Below, piece by piece: positions 15,861 through 24,538 of a stretch of DNA of 64,000 nucleotides. Within the stretch, counting starts at the first letter, position 1. Each line of letters opens with the position of its first letter. The notes beneath the pieces were generated by a model. That model was not told where the DNA came from. It made no database searches and saw only the letters and a program-made list of their open reading frames with translations. The stretch covers positions 16,235 to 80,234 of the forward strand of contig CADBCV010000013.1 of assembly GCA_902793285.1 (NCBI GenBank). Reading direction: 5' to 3'. The stretch comes from Oscillospiraceae bacterium. Its GTDB lineage: Bacteria; Bacillota; Clostridia; Oscillospirales; Oscillospiraceae. The translations under genes and the position numbers were made by a program.

Positions 15861-16588
15861 GAGACTATCAGGCGGAATTTGAAAAGCGCGTGGCCTATAT
15901 CCGCGCAAAGCTCCAAGAGGCCCACGCCAACGGGATTGTCTTCGGAAACTCCGGCGGCAAGGACAGCGCCCTTGTCGGCATCCTCTGCAAGGCGGCGTGC
16001 GGCAACACCCTCGGCGTCATCATGCCCTGCGCCTCCCGGCAGAACTACGGCCAGGACCGGGACGACGGCAACGCCCTCGCCGAAAAGTTCGGCATCGAGA
16101 CGCGCACGGTCGATCTCACCGCCGTGCGGGAGGCGGAGCTCAAGGCGCTCGCGGGGGTCGCCTCGCTCAACGACATGGCCCTCACGAACATCGCCCCGCG
16201 CCTTCGCATGACGACGCTCTATACCATCGCCGCGGCCGAGAACCGTCTCGTCGCCGGCACCGGCAACCGCAGCGAGATCTACATGGGCTACTTCACCAAA
16301 TGGGGCGACGGGGCCAGCGACTTTAACCCCATCGCGGACCTCTGCGCCACCGAGGTATTCGAGTTCCTGCGCTTTCTGAACGCGCCCTCCTCCATCGTGG
16401 AGAAGGCCCCCTCCGCCGGGCTCTTTGAAGGGCAGACGGACGAGCAGGAGATGGGCGTGACTTACCGCGCCATCGACAGCTATCTCCACGGCGGGGAAGT
16501 TTCGGACGCGGACCGGGCCATCATCGACCGCTATCACAGCCGCAGCGAGCATAAGCGCCGCCCCGTCAGCACCTTTGAAAACCCGTGA
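15857..16588 (+). CDS. nadE: NAD(+) synthase, ammonia-dependent type
   Basis: 243 residues; TTG 15857 overlaps the previous stop (TTGA) and has GGGAGG upstream. The adenine-nucleotide alpha-hydrolase fold shows the PP-loop SGGKDS at residues 32-37, then GTGNRSEIYMGYFTKWGDG, a strong NadE signature, and ATEVFEFLRFL. It amidates nicotinate adenine dinucleotide to NAD+ using ATP. There is no N-terminal nitrilase (glutaminase) domain, so ammonia is the expected nitrogen donor. Its coupling to a surface LRR gene is odd and may reflect transcriptional convenience only. Confidence 0.92.
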   Translation: MRDYQAEFEKRVAYIRAKLQEAHANGIVFGNSGGKDSALVGILCKAACGNTLGVIMPCASRQNYGQDRDDGNALAEKFGIETRTVDLTAVREAELKALAGVASLNDMALTNIAPRLRMTTLYTIAAAENRLVAGTGNRSEIYMGYFTKWGDGASDFNPIADLCATEVFEFLRFLNAPSSIVEKAPSAGLFEGQTDEQEMGVTYRAIDSYLHGGEVSDADRAIIDRYHSRSEHKRRPVSTFENP

Positions 16589-16593
16589 AACGA

Positions 16594-16622
16594 AAAACGC
16601 CGTCCGTCCGGGCGGCGTTTTC
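16594..16622 (+). terminator. Terminator after nadE
   Basis: AAAACGCCG and CGGCGTTTT arms flank a short GC loop and run into TTTTC, 5 bases after the nadE stop. Confidence 0.8.
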
Positions 16623-16702
16623 TTGTGCGTGCAATCTGACATTTTTTACAAACATCCGGCGGTGAAACTGTATTATTTCTCTATATCGCGGCGTAAAAAA
16701 AC

Positions 16703-16731
16703 TTGTTGCGGGGAAAAGATTGCTGTATAAT
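16703..16731 (+). promoter_or_regulatory. Sigma-A promoter of the GMP synthase gene
   Basis: TTGTTG (16703-16708), 17-bp spacer, TATAAT (16726-16731), 40 bp before the start codon. The short leader leaves no room for a guanine riboswitch. Confidence 0.75.
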
Positions 16732-16771
16732 AACCGCGTTAAAAAATCTAAAATAGAAAGGTGTCTGTACT

Positions 16772-17752
16772 ATGGAACAAGCAAGACGTCCCGAAAGCAT
16801 GGCGCGCATCACCACCCCGGCCCTCGCCCAGGCTTTTATTGACGAGCAGATTGCAGCCCTGCGCGCCCAGATCGGCGACAAGAAGGTCCTGCTGGCCCTC
16901 TCCGGCGGCGTGGATTCCTCCGTCGTCGCGGCGCTTCTCATCCGGGCTGTGGGCAGGCAGCTCGTCTGCGTCCATGTTAATCACGGCCTTCTCCGCAAGG
17001 GCGAGCCTGAGCAGGTGATCCAGGTCTTCCGCAACGAGATGGACGCGAACCTCATCTACGTCGACGCGGTGGACCGCTTCCTCGACCAGCTTGCCGGCGT
17101 CTCCGATCCCGAGCAGAAGCGCAAGATCATCGGCAAGGTGTTTATCGACGTCTTTGCCGAGGAAGCCAAAAAGCTCGACGGCATCAGCTTCCTCGCCCAG
17201 GGCACCATCTATCCCGATATCCTGGAGTCCGGCCCCGTCAAGTCTCACCATAATGTGGGCGGCCTGCCCCCGGAGCTCGACTTTGAGCTTGTGGAGCCCG
17301 TCAAGTTCCTGTATAAGGACGAGGTCCGCGTGGTCGGCAAGGCCCTGGGCCTCCCGGACGGCATGGTCTACCGCCAGCCCTTCCCGGGCCCCGGTCTCGG
17401 CGTGCGCTGCGTCGGTGCCATCACCCGCGACCGGCTCGAGGCTGTGCGCGAGTCCGACGCGATTCTGCGCGAGGAGTTTAAGAAAAACGGTCTTGAGGGC
17501 AAGGTCTGGCAGTACTTCACCATCGTGCCCGACTTTAAGTCCACCGGCATTACCGACGGCCTGCGCACCTACGAGTGGCCCGTCGTGATCCGCGCCGTCA
17601 ACACCGTGGACGCCGTCACCGCCGAGGTTGCGGAGCTCGACTTCAAGCTCATGGCCCACATCGTCGAGCGCATCACGCACGAGGTCAAGGGCGTCAACCG
17701 CGTCCTCTGGGACCTCACCCCCAAGCCCACCGGAACGATCGAGTGGGAATAA
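16772..17752 (+). CDS. guaA: GMP synthase ATP-pyrophosphatase protein lacking the glutaminase domain
   Basis: 326 residues from ATG 16772. The N-type ATP-PPase domain has the PP-loop SGGVDSS at 44-50, then VHVNHGLLRKGE, AQGTIYPD and KSHHNVGGLP. The C-terminal GMP synthase dimerisation domain carries RQPFPGPGLGVR and ends KPTGTIEWE. It converts XMP to GMP with ATP. Usual bacterial GuaA is about 510 residues with an N-terminal class-I amidotransferase; here this half is absent, and the 160 bp upstream do not encode it. The protein therefore resembles the archaeal split form (GuaAb) and must use ammonia or a glutaminase encoded elsewhere. Confidence 0.9.
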   Translation: MEQARRPESMARITTPALAQAFIDEQIAALRAQIGDKKVLLALSGGVDSSVVAALLIRAVGRQLVCVHVNHGLLRKGEPEQVIQVFRNEMDANLIYVDAVDRFLDQLAGVSDPEQKRKIIGKVFIDVFAEEAKKLDGISFLAQGTIYPDILESGPVKSHHNVGGLPPELDFELVEPVKFLYKDEVRVVGKALGLPDGMVYRQPFPGPGLGVRCVGAITRDRLEAVRESDAILREEFKKNGLEGKVWQYFTIVPDFKSTGITDGLRTYEWPVVIRAVNTVDAVTAEVAELDFKLMAHIVERITHEVKGVNRVLWDLTPKPTGTIEWE

Positions 17753-17770
17753 GCAGAATCTATCACAGCT

Positions 17771-17809
17771 TATCGACAAATCCAGAATCGGATTCTGGAT
17801 TTGTCGATA
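17771..17809. terminator. 39-bp near-perfect palindrome after guaA
   Basis: Nineteen bases (17771-17789) are exactly complementary to 17791-17809 around one central base, and a moderately T-rich sequence follows. Most likely a terminator, though the length and perfection are unusual and it could be a protein binding site. Confidence 0.6.
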
Positions 17810-17857
17810 TTTTCAAAATGCCAGACACTGTCTGTTAAATTCGGGCGACCATGTGAA

Positions 17858-17883
17858 TGCGGCGGGGAGCAGTCCCCGCCGCA
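17858..17883. terminator. GC-rich hairpin ahead of the second sigma operon
   Basis: TGCGGCGGGGA (17858-17868) pairs with TCCCCGCCGCA (17873-17883), 11 bp around GCAG, followed by a short TTT. It lies 92 bp before the sigma start and could insulate the operon. Confidence 0.45.
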
Positions 17884-17974
17884 TTTGCAGTGAGATGAAA
17901 AAAACATTTTTAAAACCTTCGCCGCGTTTTGGTGTCTATATGGGTGAGAGCTCTTGAAAAGAAGGAGGTTCCGT

Positions 17975-18541
17975 ATGGAAGACAGAGAAATTGTTGATCT
18001 GTACTGGCAGCGTTCCGATCTGGCCATATCGGAAACGGAACAAAAATACGGCAGATACTGCCGCACGATTGCCTATAACATCTGCGGAACAGAGGAGGAC
18101 GCGGAGGAGTGCGTGAACGACACCTGGTTTCGCGCGTGGAACCGTATGCCCTCCGAGCGCCCGACGGTGCTGTCGGCATTTCTCGGCTGTATCACAAGAA
18201 ATCTCGCCATCAACACGATCAAGGCGAAAAACAGAATCAAGCGCGGCGGAGGGGAAGCGTCTCTTGCCCTGGAGGAACTCAGCGAGTGCATCCCCGGCGG
18301 GAGAAGCCCCGAAAGAGTCCTGGAGGAAAAGGAATTGGAAAAGCGGATCGGGCGCTTCACGGCGGAATTAAAGGAGGCAGACCGGATGATCTTTGTCCTG
18401 CGGTACTGGTATCTTGTGCCAATTGCGGACATTGCGGAGAAGCTGCAATGCAGCGAGGCGAAGGTCAAAAGCAGCCTGTTTCGCACCCGAAAAAAGCTGA
18501 TGGAAACCTTACAGGAGGAGGGCTTATATTGGACAAACTGA
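17975..18541 (+). CDS. ECF-type RNA polymerase sigma factor, chromosomal paralog
   Basis: 188 residues. ATG 17975 is preferred over upstream TTG 17954 because GAAGGAGG lies 6 bases before it. Sigma2 is at about 20-85 (EECVNDTWFRAWNRMP), sigma4 at about 125-180 (VPIADIAEKLQCSEAKVKSSLFR). It is plainly paralogous to the sigma factor at 876 (shared YGRYC, IAYNI, RGGGE.SLALEEL.EC). The 3' end overlaps the next gene by 13 bp; the partner there is the expected anti-sigma. Confidence 0.9.
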   Translation: MEDREIVDLYWQRSDLAISETEQKYGRYCRTIAYNICGTEEDAEECVNDTWFRAWNRMPSERPTVLSAFLGCITRNLAINTIKAKNRIKRGGGEASLALEELSECIPGGRSPERVLEEKELEKRIGRFTAELKEADRMIFVLRYWYLVPIADIAEKLQCSEAKVKSSLFRTRKKLMETLQEEGLYWTN

Positions 18542-19599
18542 CACTTCTGCGCGCGATGAACGGCATTCATGAGGAGGATGTAGTCATGGCCGGAAAGCTC
18601 TATTTTCACGGGAACAAAACGCATAGAACAACAAAACGCCTGCTCACGCTCGCGCTTGCGGCGGCGCTGATGCTTGCGCTGGGGGCCGCGGCCTGGGCGG
18701 TATGGAGCGTCCATATCGCCCGGCAGCAGGATCTGAGAGCCGATTTGAAGATCGAGGAGAGCAAGGTAAACAGCTATATGGAATACGATGTGACGCAGCA
18801 GGAGAAGGCCGGGAGCGCGGCAAGTCTCGTCCTGCTCTCCGCCGTCAACGACGGGACTGAGCAGCGGATCTATGTCGATGTCTCCCCGGTGGCAAAAGAA
18901 GACATCGCCCGCTTCCCCGCCGATGTACGCTTTGCCTGGAGCATTGCCGGCACGGAGATCGGCGGCTTTGCCGGCCCCCAGCTTCCGGTAACGCTTAACT
19001 TATCAGGAGACGAGGCGATCCGAAACGCCGTGCTGGACTACGCATACGACGAAGAAACGGAGACCCTGACCCTGCAATGCTATGCGGATGTAAAGTCCCT
19101 TGAAAAGGGAATGGCTGATCTCGGCACGGACAGTGTTCCGCTGCAGGTCCACATGATCGTCGGGGAAGACGACTCCCACACATTCGGCCCCGTCCCCTTC
19201 CTGCTGACGGCGGAGCAGAAACGCAGCTTTGACTTCGGACATGCACAGTACCATGACAAGGAGCTTGACAAGACTATCGAGATCGTCGGGCTGGAGCTCA
19301 CGCCCTTCAGCGCGGTCTGGAAGGTAAACTATGAGGGCGCGGCATCCTTCCACGAGCCGGGCGCAGACCCGGAAGCCTACAGGCCCTGGAGCATCCTGGA
19401 GGACAGGGTGTGCATCGAGGCAAAGCTCATTTTCTCCGACGGCTCGACATTTTCCACCGGCGGCGCGCTGACCTGTCCCTTTGAAAACGGCGTGGTTGAG
19501 CTCCACTGCGGCTGGGGCAGTGCGATCGACATCAACGATGTGCAGCGCATCGTGCTGGGGGATCTTGTGCTCTGGGAGAGAGAGGCAGACAGCCGGTAA
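18529..19599 (+). CDS. DUF4179-like anti-sigma membrane protein
   Basis: 356 residues from TTG 18529, chosen because AGGAGGAG lies 9 bases upstream and the site mirrors the overlap seen at 1427. The N-terminal cytoplasmic part is about 1-40 (MDKLTLLRAMNGIHEEDV), the membrane helix about 41-62 (LLTLALAAALMLALGAAAWAV), then a large extracytoplasmic beta-rich domain with a C-terminal FSDGSTFS segment like those of its paralogs. Expected to restrain the sigma factor until an envelope signal arrives. Confidence 0.75.
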   Translation: MDKLTLLRAMNGIHEEDVVMAGKLYFHGNKTHRTTKRLLTLALAAALMLALGAAAWAVWSVHIARQQDLRADLKIEESKVNSYMEYDVTQQEKAGSAASLVLLSAVNDGTEQRIYVDVSPVAKEDIARFPADVRFAWSIAGTEIGGFAGPQLPVTLNLSGDEAIRNAVLDYAYDEETETLTLQCYADVKSLEKGMADLGTDSVPLQVHMIVGEDDSHTFGPVPFLLTAEQKRSFDFGHAQYHDKELDKTIEIVGLELTPFSAVWKVNYEGAASFHEPGADPEAYRPWSILEDRVCIEAKLIFSDGSTFSTGGALTCPFENGVVELHCGWGSAIDINDVQRIVLGDLVLWEREADSR

Positions 19600-19600
19600 A

Positions 19601-20542
19601 TACGCCGGCACAGAAGCTCTGCGCCGGAACCGGGCCAAAACCGGGCTTGACCGCTACAAGGCCATCCTGATCGCGGACTCGGACAACGACGCTGTAAACG
19701 GCAGCGCCGACGTTCCGGCGGCGGAGAGGGCGCGCCAGGCGGCAGGCGCGCTCAACTCCTACACCGTCTACCCGCTGACGCTGAAAACCTACAGCGACAT
19801 CGGCCAGCGCTGGACTATCCCCCTGTTCACGGGAACAAGATTCGACGCGCTGATCGACTGGGCCGCCTTTGTGGGCACGCTCTCGCCGCAGGACAAGACC
19901 CCCGTGGAGGCGATCCTGCCGGACGATGAGGACGACTGGGACGAGGACGGCTGGGACGACGACGATTGGGACTACGAATGGGAATATGACGTGGAAGAGG
20001 AAGACCAGCCTGCAGCCGCCGGCGGTGAGGATGTCTGGTATGAAGCCGCCTGGGACCCGTATGACTGGGAGAACTTTGACTGGGACGAATTCGCCTGGGA
20101 GGATTTTGACTGGGAAGACATGGACATGGACACGCTCGAGGCATTTCTGGACTGTGTGCCGACGGAGCTGATCTGGGAGCTTCCGGACGCGGCAGCGGAG
20201 CGGGCCGGGGACAGCGGCTTTCTCGCGGCGGTCACGACCCGGATGGCCGAGAAGGACGTCACGGTTCTCTCCCCCTCGGGCTGGCGGTACAGCCTCTCCA
20301 AGGGCGGGCGCTTCCTCCTCACCGTGCGCACAGATCGGACCGAGCTTCTGAACGTCCTGCTGGACGGGAAGGCGCTCACCGAGTATCGGAAGGATTTTGA
20401 TGTGATCGGCGAGAACACAGGCTCCTTCCTCATGCTCTTCAGCGAGACCGTTATGCAGGGCCTCAACGAGGGCAAGCATACGATCACGCTCGATATCAAC
20501 GGCATCGGCACGATCACGAGAAGCATCAGCGTTGAAAAATAA
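19601..20542 (+). pseudogene. Remnant of a surface protein with an acidic Trp/Asp-rich stretch
   Basis: The frame is open across the end of the anti-sigma gene, but no start with a ribosome site exists after 19599, so the 5' end is probably lost. About 314 residues remain: a folded N-terminal part (YKAILIADSDNDAV, YSDIGQRWTIPLF), a striking stretch of about 65 residues (about 19919-20135) made almost only of Asp, Glu, Trp, Tyr and Phe in short WD/WE steps, and a C-terminal beta domain ending HTITLDINGIGTITRSISV that resembles X2/Ig-like surface modules. Function unknown. A terminator follows directly. Confidence 0.5.
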
Positions 20543-20551
20543 ATAAAACAG

Positions 20552-20600
20552 CCGGCATTGCCTGACGCGCATCTTTTCACGCGGCGGACAATGCCGGTTT
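20552..20600 (+). terminator. Terminator after the acidic WD-rich gene
   Basis: CCGGCATTG (20552-20560) pairs with CAATGCCGG (20589-20597), with further GCG pairing inside, followed by TTTTCTTT. Confidence 0.8.
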
Positions 20601-20660
20601 TCTTTGTCCGGGTCAATTTGTTTGACGCTTACTGCAAACGGCCCGCATCGGCAGTAGGGA

Positions 20661-20813
20661 ACCTCTAAAAACTCAGGTCTGGTGATGCGTCGAGAGATTT
20701 TGTTCCAGATTGAAGGGCAAAAAACGCAGGAATCCTTTGTAGCTTTCAAGTTTTTTGCACGAAAAGCTGGGACAAAAGATCCGGCGCAGCGCCGGGCAGG
20801 AGTTTTTAGAGGT
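20661..20813. mobile_element. MITE-like element with 14-bp perfect terminal inverted repeats
   Basis: ACCTCTAAAAACTC (20661-20674) is exactly complementary to GAGTTTTTAGAGGT (20800-20813). The 153-bp unit has no coding capacity. CAGTAGGG occurs just outside both ends (20652-20659 and 20817-20824), consistent with an 8-bp target duplication or with insertion into a GTAGGGG repeat. Transposase source unknown. Confidence 0.65.
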
Positions 20814-20817
20814 GACC

Positions 20818-20853
20818 AGTAGGGGCGGCTATCATGTCAGCCGCCCCTACAGT
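20818..20853. repeat. GTAGGGGCGG palindromic repeat
   Basis: AGTAGGGGCGGCT and AGCCGCCCCTAC form a long hairpin around ATCATGTC. It is a member of the dispersed family described in the findings. Confidence 0.7.
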
Positions 20854-20955
20854 ATAGAAGGCGTGAACCGACTTATTTCACAGCCGCATTTTTAAAAATC
20901 ATCGCGCAGCGATACCTTCACTCCACTCTCTACACTCCAAACTCCGCGAAGCGGT

Positions 20956-22029
20956 TCAGGTGCTGATCTCGAGCATCTGTTCCAGAAGCCCGTCGTCCGG
21001 GAAGACCATCATGTCCCGCACGCCGAGCGTCACGGCCGCGCCGGTTTTGAGGGTACGGAAGGCAAAGCCGTTTGTGATGACGCGCACAAGGCTCTCCCCG
21101 ATGCGCACGCGGCAGTCGTCCACGTCGCCGAGATAGTACTGCCGCTCGAGCGTGCCGTGAAGGGGGCCGTCGGCCGTGAAGTAGAAGTTCTCCGGCCGGA
21201 TGGCCGCGTCCACCTTCCCGCGCTGCGCCCCGGCGTAGGGGATACTCTGCCCGCCGAGGGCGGGGATGACGACCTCACCGTCTCGCGCCTCGCCCTTGAA
21301 GAAGTCCACCTTGCCGAGAAAGTCCGCCACAAACTGGTTTGCGGGCGTGTTATAGATCTCCTCCGGCGTGCCGCACTGCTGCACGACGCCGCGGTTGATG
21401 AGGAAGATCCGGTCACTCATGGCCATGGCCTCAGTCTGGTCGTGGGTGACATAGACCACGTTGATGCCGAGCTTCTGCTGGATCTCCTTGATCTCAAAGC
21501 GCATGGACTCCCGCAGCTTCGCGTCGAGATTGGAAAGCGGCTCGTCGAGAAGCAGGAGCTTCGGCTCCGCCACGAGCGCCCGCGCGAGGGCGACGCGCTG
21601 CTGCTGCCCGCCGGAGAGCTGACTCGGCAGGCGTTCGGCGTAGCGGCTGAGATGCACGATGGCAAGCACCTTCTCCACGCGCGCTTTGATCTCGCTCTTC
21701 GGCGTGTGCCGGATCGTGAGGGGGTAGGCCACGTTTTCGAAGACGTCCATGTGGGGCCAGACGGCGTAGCTCTGGAAGACCATGCCGACGCCGCGCTTTT
21801 CCGGGGGGACAAAGGTCCTGCCGCCGGAGACGAGCATGTCGTCAAAATAAATCTCCCCCTCCGTCGGCCTTTCAAAGCCCGCGATCATGCGCAGCATCGT
21901 GGTCTTGCCGCAGCCGGAGGGCCCGAGGAGGGTGATGAACTCCCCCTCCCCGAACACGGCGTCAAATTCCCGGAGGACCACATTGTCACCGAATGCCTTG
22001 GTGACCTTCTGAATTGTGACAGTTGCCAT
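20956..22029 (-). CDS. ABC transporter ATP-binding protein, ferric/spermidine (FbpC/PotA) type
   Basis: 357 residues. Walker A GPSGCGKTT (about 37-45), Q-loop in VFQSYAVWPHM, signature LSGGQQQRVALARAL, Walker B LLLLDEPLSNLDAKLR and H-switch VTHDQ are all present. A C-terminal TOBE-like domain follows (about 245-350). It powers the permease encoded just upstream; the three genes 25618 to 20956 lie 8 and 11 bp apart in the order binding protein, permease, ATPase, a complete importer operon. Iron(III) or another oxyanion or polyamine substrate cannot be told apart from the sequence. Confidence 0.9.
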   Translation of the reverse strand: MATVTIQKVTKAFGDNVVLREFDAVFGEGEFITLLGPSGCGKTTMLRMIAGFERPTEGEIYFDDMLVSGGRTFVPPEKRGVGMVFQSYAVWPHMDVFENVAYPLTIRHTPKSEIKARVEKVLAIVHLSRYAERLPSQLSGGQQQRVALARALVAEPKLLLLDEPLSNLDAKLRESMRFEIKEIQQKLGINVVYVTHDQTEAMAMSDRIFLINRGVVQQCGTPEEIYNTPANQFVADFLGKVDFFKGEARDGEVVIPALGGQSIPYAGAQRGKVDAAIRPENFYFTADGPLHGTLERQYYLGDVDDCRVRIGESLVRVITNGFAFRTLKTGAAVTLGVRDMMVFPDDGLLEQMLEIST

Positions 22030-22040
22030 TTTGGGCCCCC

Positions 22041-24530
22041 TTAGATGGAGAACTCGCCCTTTGTGAGGCGGTTCAGGATGAGATTCAGGAGCATGACGAT
22101 CAACAGGATGCCGAAGGCCATGGCGCAGCTCATGGGCTGGCTTGTGAAGGTCCAGTACTCATAGAGCTGGAAGCCGATGGTCTTGGTGGTGCTGGAATAG
22201 AGCAGCGTCGTCATGGAGAGCTCATAAAAGCTCGGGATGAAGATGAGAAACCAGCCCGCCGCGATGGACGGGAAGATGAGCGGCCCCGTGATGCGGCGCA
22301 TCGTGCGCCCCCAGCCCGCGCCGGAGATCTGGCTGCTCTCCTCGAGCGAGACGTGGATCTGGCTCATGGCGGAGACGACGGTGCGCATCCCCATCATGAG
22401 GTACTTGATGAGATAGGCGATGATCATGATGTATGCGGTGTTGTAGATGTTGATGCCGAAATTGCCCTTCATGGTCATGATGAGGCCGAGGGCGATGACG
22501 ACAGACGGCGTGCCGGAGCCGAGCGTGATGAGAAAGTCCGGCAGCTTTCTGCCCCGGATGCGGGTGCGCTGCAGAAGATAGCTCACGGTGCAGGCGATCA
22601 GGATGCCGACGGTCGCCGCGACAGAGGCAAAGAGGAGGGAGTTTTTGAGACTGTTCACCGTCTCGGTCCGCGCGAAGACGGTCTTCCAGTTGGAGAGCGT
22701 GAAGTTCCCCGCCGAAAGGACGCTCTTGCCCACGTCGATCTTAAAGGAGGTGAGGAGGATCGTCGCAAAGGGGATGAGGATCACGACGACGGCGAAGAGG
22801 GAAACCAGCGCCGTGAGCGGCAGGCGCCAGCGCCCGAGCTCCACCAGGGCGGGCCGGACGGATTTGCCGGAGACCGTGATGTACTGCCGCCGCGCGAGCA
22901 CCACGTCCGAGAGGAAGAGGATCACGACGGCGAGGAGCATGAGGAAGACCGCCATGCCGGTCGCGTCGTGCAGGCCCTGCTGGCCGAGGGAGACATACTC
23001 CACGATGCGCGTCGTGACCGTGTGCACGCGCCCGGGGCTGCCGATGATGGAGGGGATGCCGTAGCAGCTCATGGCGCTCACAAACACGAGAAGCGCCCCG
23101 GAGATGAGGGACGGGAGCATCATCGGGAGCGTCACGGTGAAGACGGTTTTGAGGGGCGATGCCCCGCTCACGCGGCTCGCCTCCTCGAGCGAGGGGTCCA
23201 TCTTCTCCATGGCGCGGCTCACAGTGATGAAGGCGTAGGGGTAATAAAAGCTCGTGAGCACCCAGACCATGCCGGGCAGGGTGTAGACATTGAGGGGGCC
23301 CGGCGCGTCGCTGAGGCGCAGAAGGGCGCGCAGCCAGCGGTTCACCGTGCCGACGTTGGGATTTAGAAGCCGCAGCCAGGCCATGGCCCCCACATAGGGC
23401 GGGACCATGTAGGTGAGGACAAAAAGGCCGCGGAAAAATTTTTTGCCGTACAGATCCGTCCGCCCCACGAGCCAGGCGAGCGGAAAGGCGAGGAGGGTGC
23501 CGAAGGCCATCGTCATGGTCGCGGCGATCAGGGTGTTTTTCACCGCGTCCAGGTTGAGGGAATAGGTATAGAGGCGGCGGATGGTCTCAAGCGAGAAGCG
23601 CCCCTCCGGGAAGAGGGCGCGAATCAGCATGTACACGAGGGGCAGAAGCTGAAAGAGGAGCAGAAAGTCCACGATGAGAAGGATCAAAACCCACTTGAGA
23701 TTGAGCCGCCAGACCCCCTCCCCCGCCATGAAAAACGCGAGCAGCAGGGCGTTGAAGGCGAGGATCGCGCCGAGGAGGATGGCGGTCCGGCTGTGGCCCA
23801 CGACGAGCTGTTCAACGGCGGAGACCTCGCCCCGCGCGATCATGCGGAAGGCGGTGAGCTGGGCGGCCTTGTCCCGCACGCTCTTTTTGAGGGTGTTGAC
23901 CTGCTCCATGACGTCCGGCTCCGAGGCCCCGGCGCTCACATAGTACGCCTGCATGAGCATCGCGGCACGCTCCGTGCCGGTGCGCTTTTCCGTGAGCTTT
24001 TGCGCGGCCTCCGGAACCTCCGCCTTCTCATCGAGCACGGCAGCGAGGAGTGCCGTGCGGAGCTCCGCTGCCGCCTCCCCGGTCTGGGCCGTGATCTGCT
24101 TGCGGTTCGCGGTGCTCAGCTTCGGCCCCGCCGTGAGGTAGCTGGCATAGAGGAGCTTTTGAGAGAGCTCCTCCCCTGCTGCCCCGTCCGCAGTTTGTAG
24201 TAAGGCGTCCGCCTCGGCCCCGCCGCCCTTCTGGAGGCTCTCCCAGCTCTCGCGCAAAAGCGCGGCCGTGGTCTCTGCGAGGCGGTCCCTGTCAGCGTCC
24301 GGGAGGGTTTTGAGCGCGGGGGCGAGGGTTTTGTCCCAGGCGCGCGCCGTCTCCCGCCCGAGCTGATAGACGGCCCTGTAGGCAGACTCGGCGCTGAAGC
24401 CGGAGGCGGCATACTCCCGCATCCCGCGCCGCCCATTGAGGATGAGGCCGGCTCCGAGGAGAAAGAGGGCCAGGAGCAGCGCCTTCACCGCGAGCGCCGC
24501 GCGGGACTGTGATCGGTCGATCTTCCGCAT
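22041..24530 (-). CDS. ABC transporter permease, fused double-domain FbpB type with an extra N-terminal external domain
   Basis: 829 residues. Two binding-protein-dependent permease domains are fused in tandem (about 325-550 and 600-820), each with an EAA-like loop (MDPSLEEASRVSGASPLK; IHVSLEESSQISGAGWGR) that contacts the ATPase. Ordinary FbpB proteins are about 500-560 residues; this one has an additional 270-residue N-terminal part: one helix (about 14-32), a helical, Ala/Glu/Lys-rich external domain (about 35-245), and another helix (about 248-270) before the usual core. The extra domain is unrecognised and may be a sensor or docking module. Confidence 0.88.
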   Translation of the reverse strand: MRKIDRSQSRAALAVKALLLALFLLGAGLILNGRRGMREYAASGFSAESAYRAVYQLGRETARAWDKTLAPALKTLPDADRDRLAETTAALLRESWESLQKGGGAEADALLQTADGAAGEELSQKLLYASYLTAGPKLSTANRKQITAQTGEAAAELRTALLAAVLDEKAEVPEAAQKLTEKRTGTERAAMLMQAYYVSAGASEPDVMEQVNTLKKSVRDKAAQLTAFRMIARGEVSAVEQLVVGHSRTAILLGAILAFNALLLAFFMAGEGVWRLNLKWVLILLIVDFLLLFQLLPLVYMLIRALFPEGRFSLETIRRLYTYSLNLDAVKNTLIAATMTMAFGTLLAFPLAWLVGRTDLYGKKFFRGLFVLTYMVPPYVGAMAWLRLLNPNVGTVNRWLRALLRLSDAPGPLNVYTLPGMVWVLTSFYYPYAFITVSRAMEKMDPSLEEASRVSGASPLKTVFTVTLPMMLPSLISGALLVFVSAMSCYGIPSIIGSPGRVHTVTTRIVEYVSLGQQGLHDATGMAVFLMLLAVVILFLSDVVLARRQYITVSGKSVRPALVELGRWRLPLTALVSLFAVVVILIPFATILLTSFKIDVGKSVLSAGNFTLSNWKTVFARTETVNSLKNSLLFASVAATVGILIACTVSYLLQRTRIRGRKLPDFLITLGSGTPSVVIALGLIMTMKGNFGINIYNTAYIMIIAYLIKYLMMGMRTVVSAMSQIHVSLEESSQISGAGWGRTMRRITGPLIFPSIAAGWFLIFIPSFYELSMTTLLYSSTTKTIGFQLYEYWTFTSQPMSCAMAFGILLIVMLLNLILNRLTKGEFSI

Positions 24531-24538
24531 GGGGGCCC

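Noticed and set aside
13698-15908. 736-codon open frame on the minus strand opposite LRR paralog 4
   Set aside because: It is a mirror of GC-rich codon bias: Arg/Gly/Val-rich, no ribosome site, and it runs through several plus-strand gene ends with clear protein motifs.
19481-19600. N-terminal 40 codons of the acidic WD-rich frame
   Set aside because: They overlap the anti-sigma gene out of frame and lack a ribosome site; only the part after 19600 looks protein-like.
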